A DNA stretch of 64,000 bases from Actinomycetota bacterium (GTDB lineage Bacteria; Actinomycetota; Actinomycetes; S36-B12; GCA-2699445): the NCBI GenBank assembly GCA_020438795.1, contig JAGQTY010000012.1:1-64000 (forward strand), given 5' to 3'. Of this stretch, positions 1 to 7,310 are shown one piece after another. The position numbers and the translations under genes are program-made. How positions within the stretch are numbered: the stretch's first letter is position 1; every line of letters begins with the position of its first letter. The notes below the pieces were generated by a model that worked only from the letters and a program-made list of their open reading frames with translations, did not search any database and had not been told where the DNA came from.

Positions 1-2
1 TG

Positions 3-1421
3 CTCGTCGCGGCATGTTCCTCCGGTGACCAACCAGCAACGCCGACCCTGGCCGAGGATGCCGGCGACAACCGGGCGGGCTACTACGAAACCGTCTGGCC
101 CAGCGAGCATGCCGACCGCTGGCGCACCCACGCGGTGGAAGGCGGGTTGCCCGCCGATGTCACTTCGGCAGACCTGTCCGCCGAGTCGTTCAAGGTCTCT
201 GCGTCCCCCATGTGGGGATACACCCGCGACGACTATGCCTACGTGATCGGCGGCAGCCCTGTCAGCCTGAGCATCTTCGACAGGCTCGCTGGTGGCAAGC
301 CGAGCAAGACGAAGGACCAGACCCCGTACGTCGCCCGGCTCGACCCGGCCACCGGTGAGAGCCGGGAACTGCAGCTCACACAGGGCTCGGCGCTCAACTA
401 CACCGGTGGCCTGCTCATGCACGAGAACGGCTCGATCTATGCGGTCGCGCAGTCGGTGCTGTACAAGATCGATGCGGAGTCGTTCAGCATCAAGGCCAGC
501 CAGCCGCTGCCATCGCTGACCAGCGATGGCAAGGATGTCAGAGGAACCGCCTACAACGGCATCCAGGTGCGCGAGAACGGCCAGTTGATCCTCAAGGGGT
601 TCGACCTGACCGGCAAGACACCGGGCGGCATCCTGCTGCTCATCGACCCGGACACCCTCGAGACGAAGGCTCGCACCGACTCCCCCGATGTCGCCTCGGC
701 CCGGCTGACCCTGTCCGTGCAGGACGGGACCGAATGGCTCTACCACTCGACACCGAACGACTCGGTCCGCTTCGAGGTGACCGACTCCGGCTTCACCCTC
801 GACGACTCCTGGACCGCGCAGTTCCTCAGCCCCGACCAGAAGGGCGCCAGCCAGGCCAGTTCACCGGTGTATCTGGATCAGTCGAACGCGGTGGTCTTCG
901 CCAACAACACCTTGCCGTTCAAGGTGACCACCCCCATGCAGATATACAGCCAGGCGACCAACGCCTCGCCGCCCGCAGGCCAGCTGCCCAGCCAGGACGC
1001 CTTCGCTGAATCGAACCGCCAGATCAACTTCTTCATGGTCGCCGCTGACGCCTTCGAGTCGGACATTGTGGCGGTCTCCGATCAGGTCCACGGGTATGTC
1101 GCCGGGTGGCAGGTCGATGAAGAGGGCGGCCTCACCCGGCTGTGGAGCTCGGACGAGTACAGGAGTTCCGCGGGTCTTGCGATCGCCTACGACAAGGGCC
1201 ACCTCTACGTCGATGACCGTCGCTGCGACTCATCAGGCGAGGACTGCGAGCTCTGGCTGGTCGTCCTCGATCTCAAGACTGGCGAGCAGCTCGCCGAAGT
1301 GCAGGTGAAGGGATCCTCGCCATCGGTGGCGCAGATGTTCGTCAGCGCTGACTCCGTCTACCTGATCGCCAGCGAGATCGGCCAGGAGCAGGCGTACGTG
1401 AACCGGGTCCACGTCCCCTGA
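3..1421 (+). CDS. Putative lipoprotein, propeller-like, 5' end missing
   Basis: The frame is open from the window edge and begins inside a signal peptide: the first residues read LVAAC-SSGD, a lipobox whose Cys would be lipidated, so the true start lies just upstream of the window. About 470 mature residues follow, with recurring segments such as YVARLDPATG, VLYKIDAES, LIDPDTLETKA and VVLDLKTGEQ. These resemble blades of a PQQ-like beta-propeller. A GTG at position 135 could pass for a start, but the in-frame lipobox upstream argues against it. The protein is probably anchored on the outer face of the membrane. The function is unknown, and the propeller reading is inference. Confidence 0.75.
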   Translation, partial: LVAACSSGDQPATPTLAEDAGDNRAGYYETVWPSEHADRWRTHAVEGGLPADVTSADLSAESFKVSASPMWGYTRDDYAYVIGGSPVSLSIFDRLAGGKPSKTKDQTPYVARLDPATGESRELQLTQGSALNYTGGLLMHENGSIYAVAQSVLYKIDAESFSIKASQPLPSLTSDGKDVRGTAYNGIQVRENGQLILKGFDLTGKTPGGILLLIDPDTLETKARTDSPDVASARLTLSVQDGTEWLYHSTPNDSVRFEVTDSGFTLDDSWTAQFLSPDQKGASQASSPVYLDQSNAVVFANNTLPFKVTTPMQIYSQATNASPPAGQLPSQDAFAESNRQINFFMVAADAFESDIVAVSDQVHGYVAGWQVDEEGGLTRLWSSDEYRSSAGLAIAYDKGHLYVDDRRCDSSGEDCELWLVVLDLKTGEQLAEVQVKGSSPSVAQMFVSADSVYLIASEIGQEQAYVNRVHVP

Positions 1422-1488
1422 TCGCGGCCGCGAACCGTTCCCGGCTCAAGCGGTCGGGTGCCGAACCTGGCTGGAGCCGGGTATCGCG

Positions 1489-1521
1489 TCGTGGCGCAGG
1501 TCGCTGCGCCCCGCGCCACGA
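1489..1521. terminator. Candidate bidirectional terminator hairpin
   Basis: A 9-bp perfect stem (TCGTGGCGC paired with GCGCCACGA, 15-nt loop) lies between the converging lipoprotein and DUF1905 genes. There is no T-tract, which is common for actinobacterial terminators. Confidence 0.5.
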
Positions 1522-1527
1522 GACGGT

Positions 1528-1821
1528 TCACAGCGCCCGCAGGTGCACCTGGGCCGAGTCCCCTGGACCTATCCTTTCCTTGGTCCTCACCGCCTTCTTG
1601 ACCGGCAGCACATAGCAGCCGGACTCACTGTCCGGGAACACCGAGGTTCGCCAGGTGCTGCTGCCGAGAGTCACTTCGACGCGCACCGAACCGAAGCCGG
1701 GACCGGGTGGCGTCTCCTCGCGCAGCGTCTCGCTCAAGTCGGCTGGCAGGGTCAGGAAGACCCAGGTGTCTGCCCGGCGAGCGTCCCAGACCCACAGTTC
1801 GGCCTCGAAGTCCATCTGCAT
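1528..1821 (-). CDS. DUF1905 domain protein
   Basis: A 97-residue protein beginning MQMDFEAELWVW and containing GFGSVRVEVTLGSSTWRTS and ESGCYVLPVKKAVR, which are the hallmark strands of the DUF1905 family of small beta-barrel proteins of unknown role. The open frame extends further upstream, but this start is preferred because TACCCT (a -10 hexamer) sits exactly 6 nt before the ATG, giving a leaderless mRNA. A longer version would overlap vapC. The gene lies downstream of vapBC on the same strand, with 76 nt between, and probably has its own promoter. Confidence 0.85.
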   Translation of the reverse strand: MQMDFEAELWVWDARRADTWVFLTLPADLSETLREETPPGPGFGSVRVEVTLGSSTWRTSVFPDSESGCYVLPVKKAVRTKERIGPGDSAQVHLRAL

Positions 1822-1827
1822 GTCTGC

Positions 1828-1833
1828 AGGGTA
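1828..1833 (-). promoter_or_regulatory. -10 element, leaderless DUF1905 promoter
   Basis: TACCCT on the minus strand, followed by 6 nt and the ATG at 1821. It matches the TAnnnT-N6-start pattern seen repeatedly in this window. Confidence 0.5.
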
Positions 1834-1897
1834 TGGCCTGTCGCGGCCGACCATCAGATTCGCGCCGTGGCGTCGCCCGATGAGGGGGTTCCCTCTT

Positions 1898-2299
1898 TCA
1901 GCCAAGCGCCGACTGAATGTCGGTATGGACGAAGTCGTTCCCGACGAACAGCAATGGTTCCCGCCGGGCTCGACTCAGCGCATAGCTGAAGCAGTCCCCG
2001 TAGTTCAGCTTGGCACCGCTCCCGCCACCCCTGCCAAAGTGGCGATAGGCTTCTCGGGCGATCCGAGCGTGCTCCGCGGTCACTGCGACAATACCGATGG
2101 ACCACTGCTCCAGCAACTGCTCGACCAGACCGACTCGTTCCGGGTTGCCTCCTCGATCCAGAACGATCATCAACTCCAGCCAGGTGGCGGATGACATCAG
2201 TCGATCCTGGGCAACTTCGGTCTCAATCCGAGCCCCAACCGCCTGCGCCTCGGGTTCGCGATTCGCAACCGCGATGATTGCCGAGGTGTCGATGATCAC
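1898..2299 (-). CDS. vapC: VapC-type PIN-domain toxin ribonuclease
   Basis: A 133-residue PIN-domain protein with the four acidic metal-binding positions in the expected places: Asp4 (MIIDTSAI), Glu42 (WLEL), Asp102 (NYGDCFSYALS) and Asp122 (VGNDF). PIN toxins are Mg2+-dependent endoribonucleases that cleave tRNA or other structured RNA to slow growth. The start overlaps the end of the upstream vapB by 4 nt (ATGA), the usual coupled antitoxin-toxin order. Length is normal and no catalytic residue is missing, so it is probably active. The RNA target cannot be read from sequence. Confidence 0.93.
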   Translation of the reverse strand: MIIDTSAIIAVANREPEAQAVGARIETEVAQDRLMSSATWLELMIVLDRGGNPERVGLVEQLLEQWSIGIVAVTAEHARIAREAYRHFGRGGGSGAKLNYGDCFSYALSRARREPLLFVGNDFVHTDIQSALG

Positions 2300-2556
2300 C
2301 GTGGTAGCCCTTCATCGTCATAGAGACCGACTTCAGTGAGCGGCGCCTCGTCAGCCGCGATCGCGTCCAACCTCTGGAGAATCTCTTCGATCCTCGCGTC
2401 GATGGCGGACTGCTGCCCTTGGGCAGCCAACAGATCCAAGCCTGCCTCCACGACTGCGGTCTGGCTGGTCTTGCGCTGCTGTGCCAGCCGACGAGCCTTT
2501 TCGACGACCCGCTCGTTCTTGATGTTCAAACCCACGATGCTCCCACTTTCAACCAT
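2296..2556 (-). CDS. vapB: VapB-type antitoxin
   Basis: An 86-residue protein with an N-terminal ribbon-helix-helix-like segment (VGLNIKNERVVEKARRLAQQ) of the VapB/PSK family and an acidic C-terminal tail (ADEAPLTEVGLYDDEGLPR) that would bind and block the PIN toxin. It precedes vapC with a 4-nt overlap. VapB proteins normally repress their own operon together with VapC. Repeated motifs around the start codon (2548-2583) are a plausible binding site. The ATG at 2556 is chosen for a purine-rich GAAGG upstream. Confidence 0.88.
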   Translation of the reverse strand: MVESGSIVGLNIKNERVVEKARRLAQQRKTSQTAVVEAGLDLLAAQGQQSAIDARIEEILQRLDAIAADEAPLTEVGLYDDEGLPR

Positions 2557-2583
2557 TCTACCTTCAACGCATTCCCTTCTACC
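2548..2583 (-). promoter_or_regulatory. Direct repeats at the vapB start, putative operator
   Basis: On the plus strand TTCTACC occurs at 2556-2562 and again at 2577-2583, exactly 21 bp (two helical turns) apart, interleaved with TTCAAC at 2548-2553 and 2563-2568. A GATAAT -10-like hexamer for vapB lies at 2592-2597 (minus strand). The arrangement fits autoregulation by a dimeric ribbon-helix-helix antitoxin, but binding is inferred. Confidence 0.45.
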
Positions 2584-2732
2584 ATTTCGGGATTATCGGC
2601 CAGTGTGGCCCCAGCCATCCTCAGAAGGGATAGGGACGCCGAATCGATGGTGCCTATTCAGCGGAGGCCGCATTCTGGTACCAGCGAATTCGCTAGCCCA
2701 GCGAAATGATGGCGGCTGGACGGCAGAATCGG

Positions 2733-4433
2733 TCAGTGGACCTTCGCCAGGAGCCAGTCGCGGCGCTCCTGGAGCACCTCCACCGAGGCGCCCGATGACG
2801 GTGGTCCCGGCACTGCTTTGCGCAGGTCGACGTGCACGGCTGCGTGGGGTCGGCTGGTGCGTGCCGCCCATTGTGCGACCAGCTGATTGACCTCTTTGCG
2901 AAGTGCGGCCGCATCCTGCCATGAGGACCTGGCGATGGGCTCGAGGTCCTCGACGTCCCCTCGCCCCTTCGTCCGGCGCCTGAGATCGGCGTCCCTGGTG
3001 GCCAGGAGTTGCGCGGTCTGCTCCGGGGTCAGCAGTCCGGGCAGACCCAGGTAGTCCTCATCCTCCACAGAGGGCGGCGCTTCGGCACCCGGTAGAAAGG
3101 CCTGGCCGCCGTGCACGATGTGTCCGAACTCGGCCTCGGCATCCAGTGCGGTGAACTCCGCATCGCCAGCTTCATTCCGCTCGATATGGGCCCGTTCCAG
3201 CGCGTCGAGTTCATCGTCCCCGCCTCGGACCCGCACCACATGGTTGCGTTCGGACTCCAGTTCGGCGGCATGCGCCAGCAGTGGTCGCACCGCCGGCAGG
3301 AACACCGTGGCGGACTCGTGCTGGCCGCGGGCGCGGATCACGCGGCCGACCGCCTGGGCGAAGAAGAGGGGGGTCCGGTAGGAGGTGAGGAATCCCAGCA
3401 CGCTGGCCCGGGGGATGTCCACACCCTCGGAGATCATCCGGACACAGACCGCCAGTGACTGTCCGCTGCTGTGGAATGCCTCGATCTTCTTGTTGGCCTT
3501 CGGATCATCGCTCAAGATGAGTGCGGGCTTCTCCCCGGTGATCTCGTGAGTGATCTCGGCGTAGGCTCGGGCCGACTCCTGATCCGAGGCAAGGATCAGT
3601 CCGGCGGCATCAGGAACGCCGTTCTCGCGCTTGTGGCGGACCCGGTCATCGATAGCGGCGATCACATGCCGTACCCAGTTGCCGTTCGGGTCCAGCGCGG
3701 TGCGCCAGGCCTGCTCCTCGACGTCCTTGCTGTTGTCGGCGCCGAGTTCAGCTGCGAGCACCTCACCCGCGCTGTTGATCCAGCGGCTCTGCCCGGAGTA
3801 TGCGGCGAAGACCACAGGGCGCACCACGCCATCGGACAGCGCCTGCCGGTATCCGTAGTGATAGTCGGCGACGCTCATGACCTCATCCGGGCTCTCCTCC
3901 TCGTAGTTTACGAAGGGGATGCGTTCGTCGGGGTTGGTGCGGAACGGGGTCCCGGTGAGAGCCAGTCGTTTGCGGGCCGGCTCGAAGGCCTCGTACAACG
4001 CCTCACCCCAGGACAGGCCATCGCCGGCATGATGGATCTCGTCAATGAGGACCAACGGCGCGGCGAGTTCGGTGCGTCTGCGATGCAGATGTGGCTTCGC
4101 AGCCACCTGGGCATAGGTCGTGACATAGCCGTCGGTGCCGGCGCGGATCGGACCCGCCGAGTTCGGCAGATCCGGGTCGAGGGAGAGACCGAAACGCTTG
4201 GCGGCGTCGGCCCATTGGGTGCGCAGATGGTCGGTGGGCGCCACCACAATGACGCTGCGCACCCGGCGCGCTGACTTGAGCCTCCAGGCCAGCATCAGCG
4301 CGAACGTGGTCTTGCCAGCACCCGGCGTGGCAGTGACCAGGAAGTCCTGCGGATCAACGGCTTCGTAGGCCTCGATCGCCTCGCGCTGCCAGCGGCGCAG
4401 CGAACCCGGCAGCGACGATGCTCGATCCGTCAT
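2733..4433 (-). CDS. Superfamily II DEAD/DEAH helicase
   Basis: About 566 residues with a complete two-lobed helicase core. Walker A ATPGAGKTT is at about 35-43, the DEIHH Walker B/DEAH box at 131-135, TGTPF (motif III) at 160-164, and lobe two carries SEGVDIP and AQAVGRVIRARG (motifs V and VI). This fits ResIII/type-III-like ATP-dependent DNA translocases common in actinobacteria. The C-terminal 150 residues are charged and unassigned. The start at 4433 (MTDRASS) sits next to the core. An alternative GTG at 4490 with GAGAGAA upstream would add an Arg-rich 19-residue leader encoded by a tandem repeat. No nuclease or methylase partner is adjacent. Confidence 0.88.
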   Translation of the reverse strand: MTDRASSLPGSLRRWQREAIEAYEAVDPQDFLVTATPGAGKTTFALMLAWRLKSARRVRSVIVVAPTDHLRTQWADAAKRFGLSLDPDLPNSAGPIRAGTDGYVTTYAQVAAKPHLHRRRTELAAPLVLIDEIHHAGDGLSWGEALYEAFEPARKRLALTGTPFRTNPDERIPFVNYEEESPDEVMSVADYHYGYRQALSDGVVRPVVFAAYSGQSRWINSAGEVLAAELGADNSKDVEEQAWRTALDPNGNWVRHVIAAIDDRVRHKRENGVPDAAGLILASDQESARAYAEITHEITGEKPALILSDDPKANKKIEAFHSSGQSLAVCVRMISEGVDIPRASVLGFLTSYRTPLFFAQAVGRVIRARGQHESATVFLPAVRPLLAHAAELESERNHVVRVRGGDDELDALERAHIERNEAGDAEFTALDAEAEFGHIVHGGQAFLPGAEAPPSVEDEDYLGLPGLLTPEQTAQLLATRDADLRRRTKGRGDVEDLEPIARSSWQDAAALRKEVNQLVAQWAARTSRPHAAVHVDLRKAVPGPPSSGASVEVLQERRDWLLAKVH

Positions 4434-4738
4434 ACTCCAGCGATCCTCTCTGCGCGCGGCGTTCTTCGCACGGCGGTACTCTCTGCGCACGACGGTTCTC
4501 TCGGCGCAGGGACACCCTGCCGATTCGGGGGATGCTTCGAGCCTAACTCGCCGAGCCGACAGCAGTCGGTGAGGTCCGCGGGCGAGTCTCTGTTCGCTGC
4601 TCGGGCAGTCCGACGACGGTCAGAAGTGCCGACAGGGCACTGTTCCGCGGGACCCAGTCGCTGGAGAGACCCGGGCCCAGCTGACCCGGTTCAGGAGCGC
4701 AGCCCGACCCATGTGAGCCCCCGGAAGCGCCGGGCACG
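4434..4738. other. Intergenic region with repeats and hairpins
   Basis: No gene is supported in these 305 bases. They hold the repeat at 4444-4510, a nested hairpin at 4548-4586 (CTCGCC...GGCGAG enclosing CCGAC-AGCA-GTCGG), and a weak CCCGG-N5-CCGGG stem at 4720-4734 directly after the stop of the upstream secreted-protein gene, which may be its terminator. Confidence 0.5.
4444..4510 (-). repeat. Short imperfect tandem repeat
   Basis: On the minus strand a unit resembling CGYCGTGCGCAGAGARNA recurs about four times at 15-19 nt spacing with drift between copies. If translated from the GTG at 4490 it encodes an Arg/Ala-rich leader of the helicase. Otherwise it is the helicase 5' leader. Confidence 0.5.
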
Positions 4739-5347
4739 TCAGTCGATCCTCGGCGTGGTGCCGGTGGCGTCCTTCGGTCCGAAGATGTACTTCTGAACCT
4801 CACGCAGCTGCCGGATCGAACGCCCGAAACCGCGCTGCGGCGCTGCGCGCACCTGCTGCCGATTGCCACAGACTCCCCCGCCGACGGCGAAGAAGTCGAG
4901 GATCATCTCACCCCTGATCCGCTTGCCCCGATGGATGCCCGTGAACGTGGAGCGTTGCCGCAGATAGTTGGCATTGATGGTCTGGATCCGCCCCACGCGG
5001 GTGTAGCGGGCGCGACGCAGCCCCTTGCTGTAGAGGCTGAAGTTTTCTCGAGCTGTGTTCAGGTAGCCGGAGCGGAGGTAGCTGAAGAATCCGGCGGGAT
5101 CGCTGTAGAGGGGCGGGTAGGCGCAGGCTGCTCCGCCGGCCCCGTAATGCAGATACTGGGTCCCCGTCGGTGAGCTGATCCAGATATCGTTCTGGCCCTC
5201 AGCGGCACCCCAGGACCTCGGGCCGAACCAGACGAAGTTGCCTTCGGTGTGTTTGACGAACCCCCGCGGCACGGCATTCGCAGTCGTGAGAGAGCCCGCA
5301 AGCATGAGGAAGACGCTGGCCAGCACCAGCCACGAGAGTTTGCGCAT
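4739..5347 (-). CDS. Secreted protein of unknown function
   Basis: A 202-residue protein with a clear Sec signal peptide (MRKLSWLVLASVFLMLAGS, cleavage probably after TANA). The mature part has an aromatic-rich N-terminal segment (GNFVWFGPRSW, NDIWISSPTG, YLHYGAGG), two Cys residues and a basic C-terminal half (RQQVRAAPQRGFGRSIRQLREVQ). I recognise no family. The start is supported by TAGCCT 6 nt before the ATG (leaderless). It diverges from the lipase lipoprotein at 5534, with 186 bp between them. Confidence 0.75.
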   Translation of the reverse strand: MRKLSWLVLASVFLMLAGSLTTANAVPRGFVKHTEGNFVWFGPRSWGAAEGQNDIWISSPTGTQYLHYGAGGAACAYPPLYSDPAGFFSYLRSGYLNTARENFSLYSKGLRRARYTRVGRIQTINANYLRQRSTFTGIHRGKRIRGEMILDFFAVGGGVCGNRQQVRAAPQRGFGRSIRQLREVQKYIFGPKDATGTTPRID

Positions 5348-5353
5348 GACAGA

Positions 5354-5359
5354 AGGCTA
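5354..5359 (-). promoter_or_regulatory. -10 element, leaderless promoter of secreted protein
   Basis: TAGCCT on the minus strand, then TCTGTC, then the ATG at 5347. Confidence 0.5.
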
Positions 5360-5533
5360 ACAACTGGAGCGACCAGGGACCAAGGGCCGGGGAGCATCAC
5401 TCGTCCTGGAGTGTGCGGGAGCGTGTCTCCACAGGCGGCAAAGCCACTGTGTCTCGAGCTGACCGGCGACGAACCGGCAGGCAACACCTCCGGCACCTGC
5501 GTATTCTGAGTGCCAGTCGAGGCCGGAGCGGAC

Positions 5534-7294
5534 ATGCACAAGCTGATCCTTGTCCCGGCCATGCTCCTGCTGCTGCTCCTCTCGGCGTGTTCCTCCGCCC
5601 AGACCGACAGCGCCAGCAGTCAGGACGGGCCGCAACAACCGTGCAGCGAGGCGGGTCAGCATCGGGCCTCCGAGTACGCTCCGGGCCAGCTGGTCGCCTC
5701 CACCGAACTCGAGCCGGACGATGATAATGAGGACTTCCCAACCGGAGCGAGAGCCTGGCGCGTCCTGTACACCTCAACAGGGAAGGACAACACCGACCTG
5801 CAACTGGTCTGCGGGGTGGTGATCGCGCCGGCTGACCCAGAGCGGATCGCTTCGGCCGGACCGGGAGGCAACGGAAGGATGGCGTCCTGGACCCACGGTA
5901 CCGTCGGAGTGCAGGCCCACTGTCAACCCTCGGTGCAACCTGAGCGCAACATCTGGGGTCCGATGCCCGGTGGCTTCAATGTGGTGGCCTGGGGCGAGCC
6001 CGGAAAAGCGGATGGAAGGCGCGGGACATCGCAGGGTGGTGCGCTGCAGTACATGGTGGAACGGGGCTGGGTGGTCTCGGCGACCGACTACTTCGCAGAT
6101 CTCGAGGGCGGCGGCCTCCTCGAGCCGTATGTGATCGGACGCAACGAGGCATCGAACGCAATCGACGCCGCCCGAGCCGCCCACCACCTCCTCCGGCAGG
6201 TGTATCCCGAGCTCTCGACGACCAGCTACGAGTACCTCACTTGGGGTCATTCGCAAGGCGGTCACGCCGCCATGTGGAACGCCCAACTGGTCAACGCCTA
6301 CACAGCAGCCACCCGCCAGCCTGACGATCCCGAACTGGTGCTACGCGGCGCGGCGCTGCTGGCGCCCGCCAGCACGATCATTGTGGACCCGAGCCGTCAG
6401 CCATACACCGGATACCCCTACGGCTTGGCCGACTGGGTCGTGAATCAAGTTGTCGGGCCGTCGCTGTTCGGGGACAGGCTGGGGATCAAACTCGGTCCCG
6501 CGCTCTACTCCTACATCCTGGGGGCCTGGGCCACCCACTCCGGAGGGAAAACGCCGCGGAAGGGCCAACTCCCCGCCTACCCCGGCGACGCCGCGAACCT
6601 CGACCTCACCGCCGTGGCCACTGATGCAGGAGCCGAGACCACGACCAAGATGGTCGATCTCTGCCTGGTGTCCCAGCCGTTGAAGGTGGCCGAACTCTCG
6701 CTGCCCTACGACGCGAAGGACTTCCTGGTGCCGCGACTGAGCGACGGAGTGGACATCGGGGGACAGGTCCATGGCCAGGTGAGCCGGACCTGCGCAGGCA
6801 GCCCGGGTAAGGAACTCGACAAGTGGTGCCGCTGGATGTGGTACCAGACGCCGGGACCATTGGGGCGATCCCCGCTGCCGAAACTGCCGAAGCAGGACGG
6901 CGCCCTAGTGCCGGTCTACATCGCAGACGGTACCAACGATCTGATCGTGCGTTGCAGGTCCGTCGCTCCGGAACCCGACACGTTGCCTGATCAGCGCGAC
7001 TGTCTCTCGCACGCCTTCTACCAGGCGCTGGCCGACGACGCATACTGCCCATCTGGAAGCAAGGCTCGCGGGAACCTGCAACTCGACCTGTGGCAGGAGA
7101 ACCCCGACACCACCGAAGCGAATCACTTCACGGTGCCGGGCGTCGCTTCGGCGCGCGATCTCGTGTCTCCGCAGTTCGAGGGTTCGCCGCTCGAGCGATG
7201 GATGACGGCTGCGATGGACCAGCGCCTGCCCAATGAATGCGCCGCGCCCCGCCTCATGAATCCCTCGGGCAATCCGGCCGGTGAACACAGGTAG
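5534..7294 (+). CDS. Lipoprotein alpha/beta hydrolase, secretory-lipase-like
   Basis: A 586-residue protein with a lipoprotein signal (LLLLLLSAC, lipidated Cys19) and an alpha/beta-hydrolase fold. The nucleophile elbow GHSQGGHA puts the catalytic Ser at about 240, preceded by a conserved run of the LIP/secretory-lipase type (VERGWVVSATDYFADLEGGG). A late acidic region (YIADGTNDLIV) and EANHF near the C-terminus could supply Asp and His. It would hydrolyse esters or lipids outside the cell. The family is usually around 400-450 residues, so this copy is long. The start at 5534 gives a proper short n-region. A TATTCT hexamer at 5502-5507 may be its -10. Confidence 0.82.
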   Translation: MHKLILVPAMLLLLLLSACSSAQTDSASSQDGPQQPCSEAGQHRASEYAPGQLVASTELEPDDDNEDFPTGARAWRVLYTSTGKDNTDLQLVCGVVIAPADPERIASAGPGGNGRMASWTHGTVGVQAHCQPSVQPERNIWGPMPGGFNVVAWGEPGKADGRRGTSQGGALQYMVERGWVVSATDYFADLEGGGLLEPYVIGRNEASNAIDAARAAHHLLRQVYPELSTTSYEYLTWGHSQGGHAAMWNAQLVNAYTAATRQPDDPELVLRGAALLAPASTIIVDPSRQPYTGYPYGLADWVVNQVVGPSLFGDRLGIKLGPALYSYILGAWATHSGGKTPRKGQLPAYPGDAANLDLTAVATDAGAETTTKMVDLCLVSQPLKVAELSLPYDAKDFLVPRLSDGVDIGGQVHGQVSRTCAGSPGKELDKWCRWMWYQTPGPLGRSPLPKLPKQDGALVPVYIADGTNDLIVRCRSVAPEPDTLPDQRDCLSHAFYQALADDAYCPSGSKARGNLQLDLWQENPDTTEANHFTVPGVASARDLVSPQFEGSPLERWMTAAMDQRLPNECAAPRLMNPSGNPAGEHR

Positions 7295-7310
7295 CACCCG
7301 GGCTTGCTAC
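7291..7310. terminator. Candidate bidirectional terminator
   Basis: GTAGCA/TGCTAC 6-bp stem with an 8-nt loop, straddling the converging stop codons of the lipase (7294) and the penicillin-binding protein (7307). Confidence 0.4.

Noticed and set aside
2593..2922. Short Arg-rich frames over the 3' end of the helicase and the vapB upstream region
   Set aside because: They are shadows in other frames; the only supported features there are the helicase end and the vapB promoter.
2296..4490. Helicase next to VapBC as a defence island
   Set aside because: No nuclease, methylase or other known defence partner adjoins the helicase, and a toxin-antitoxin pair alone is weak support.
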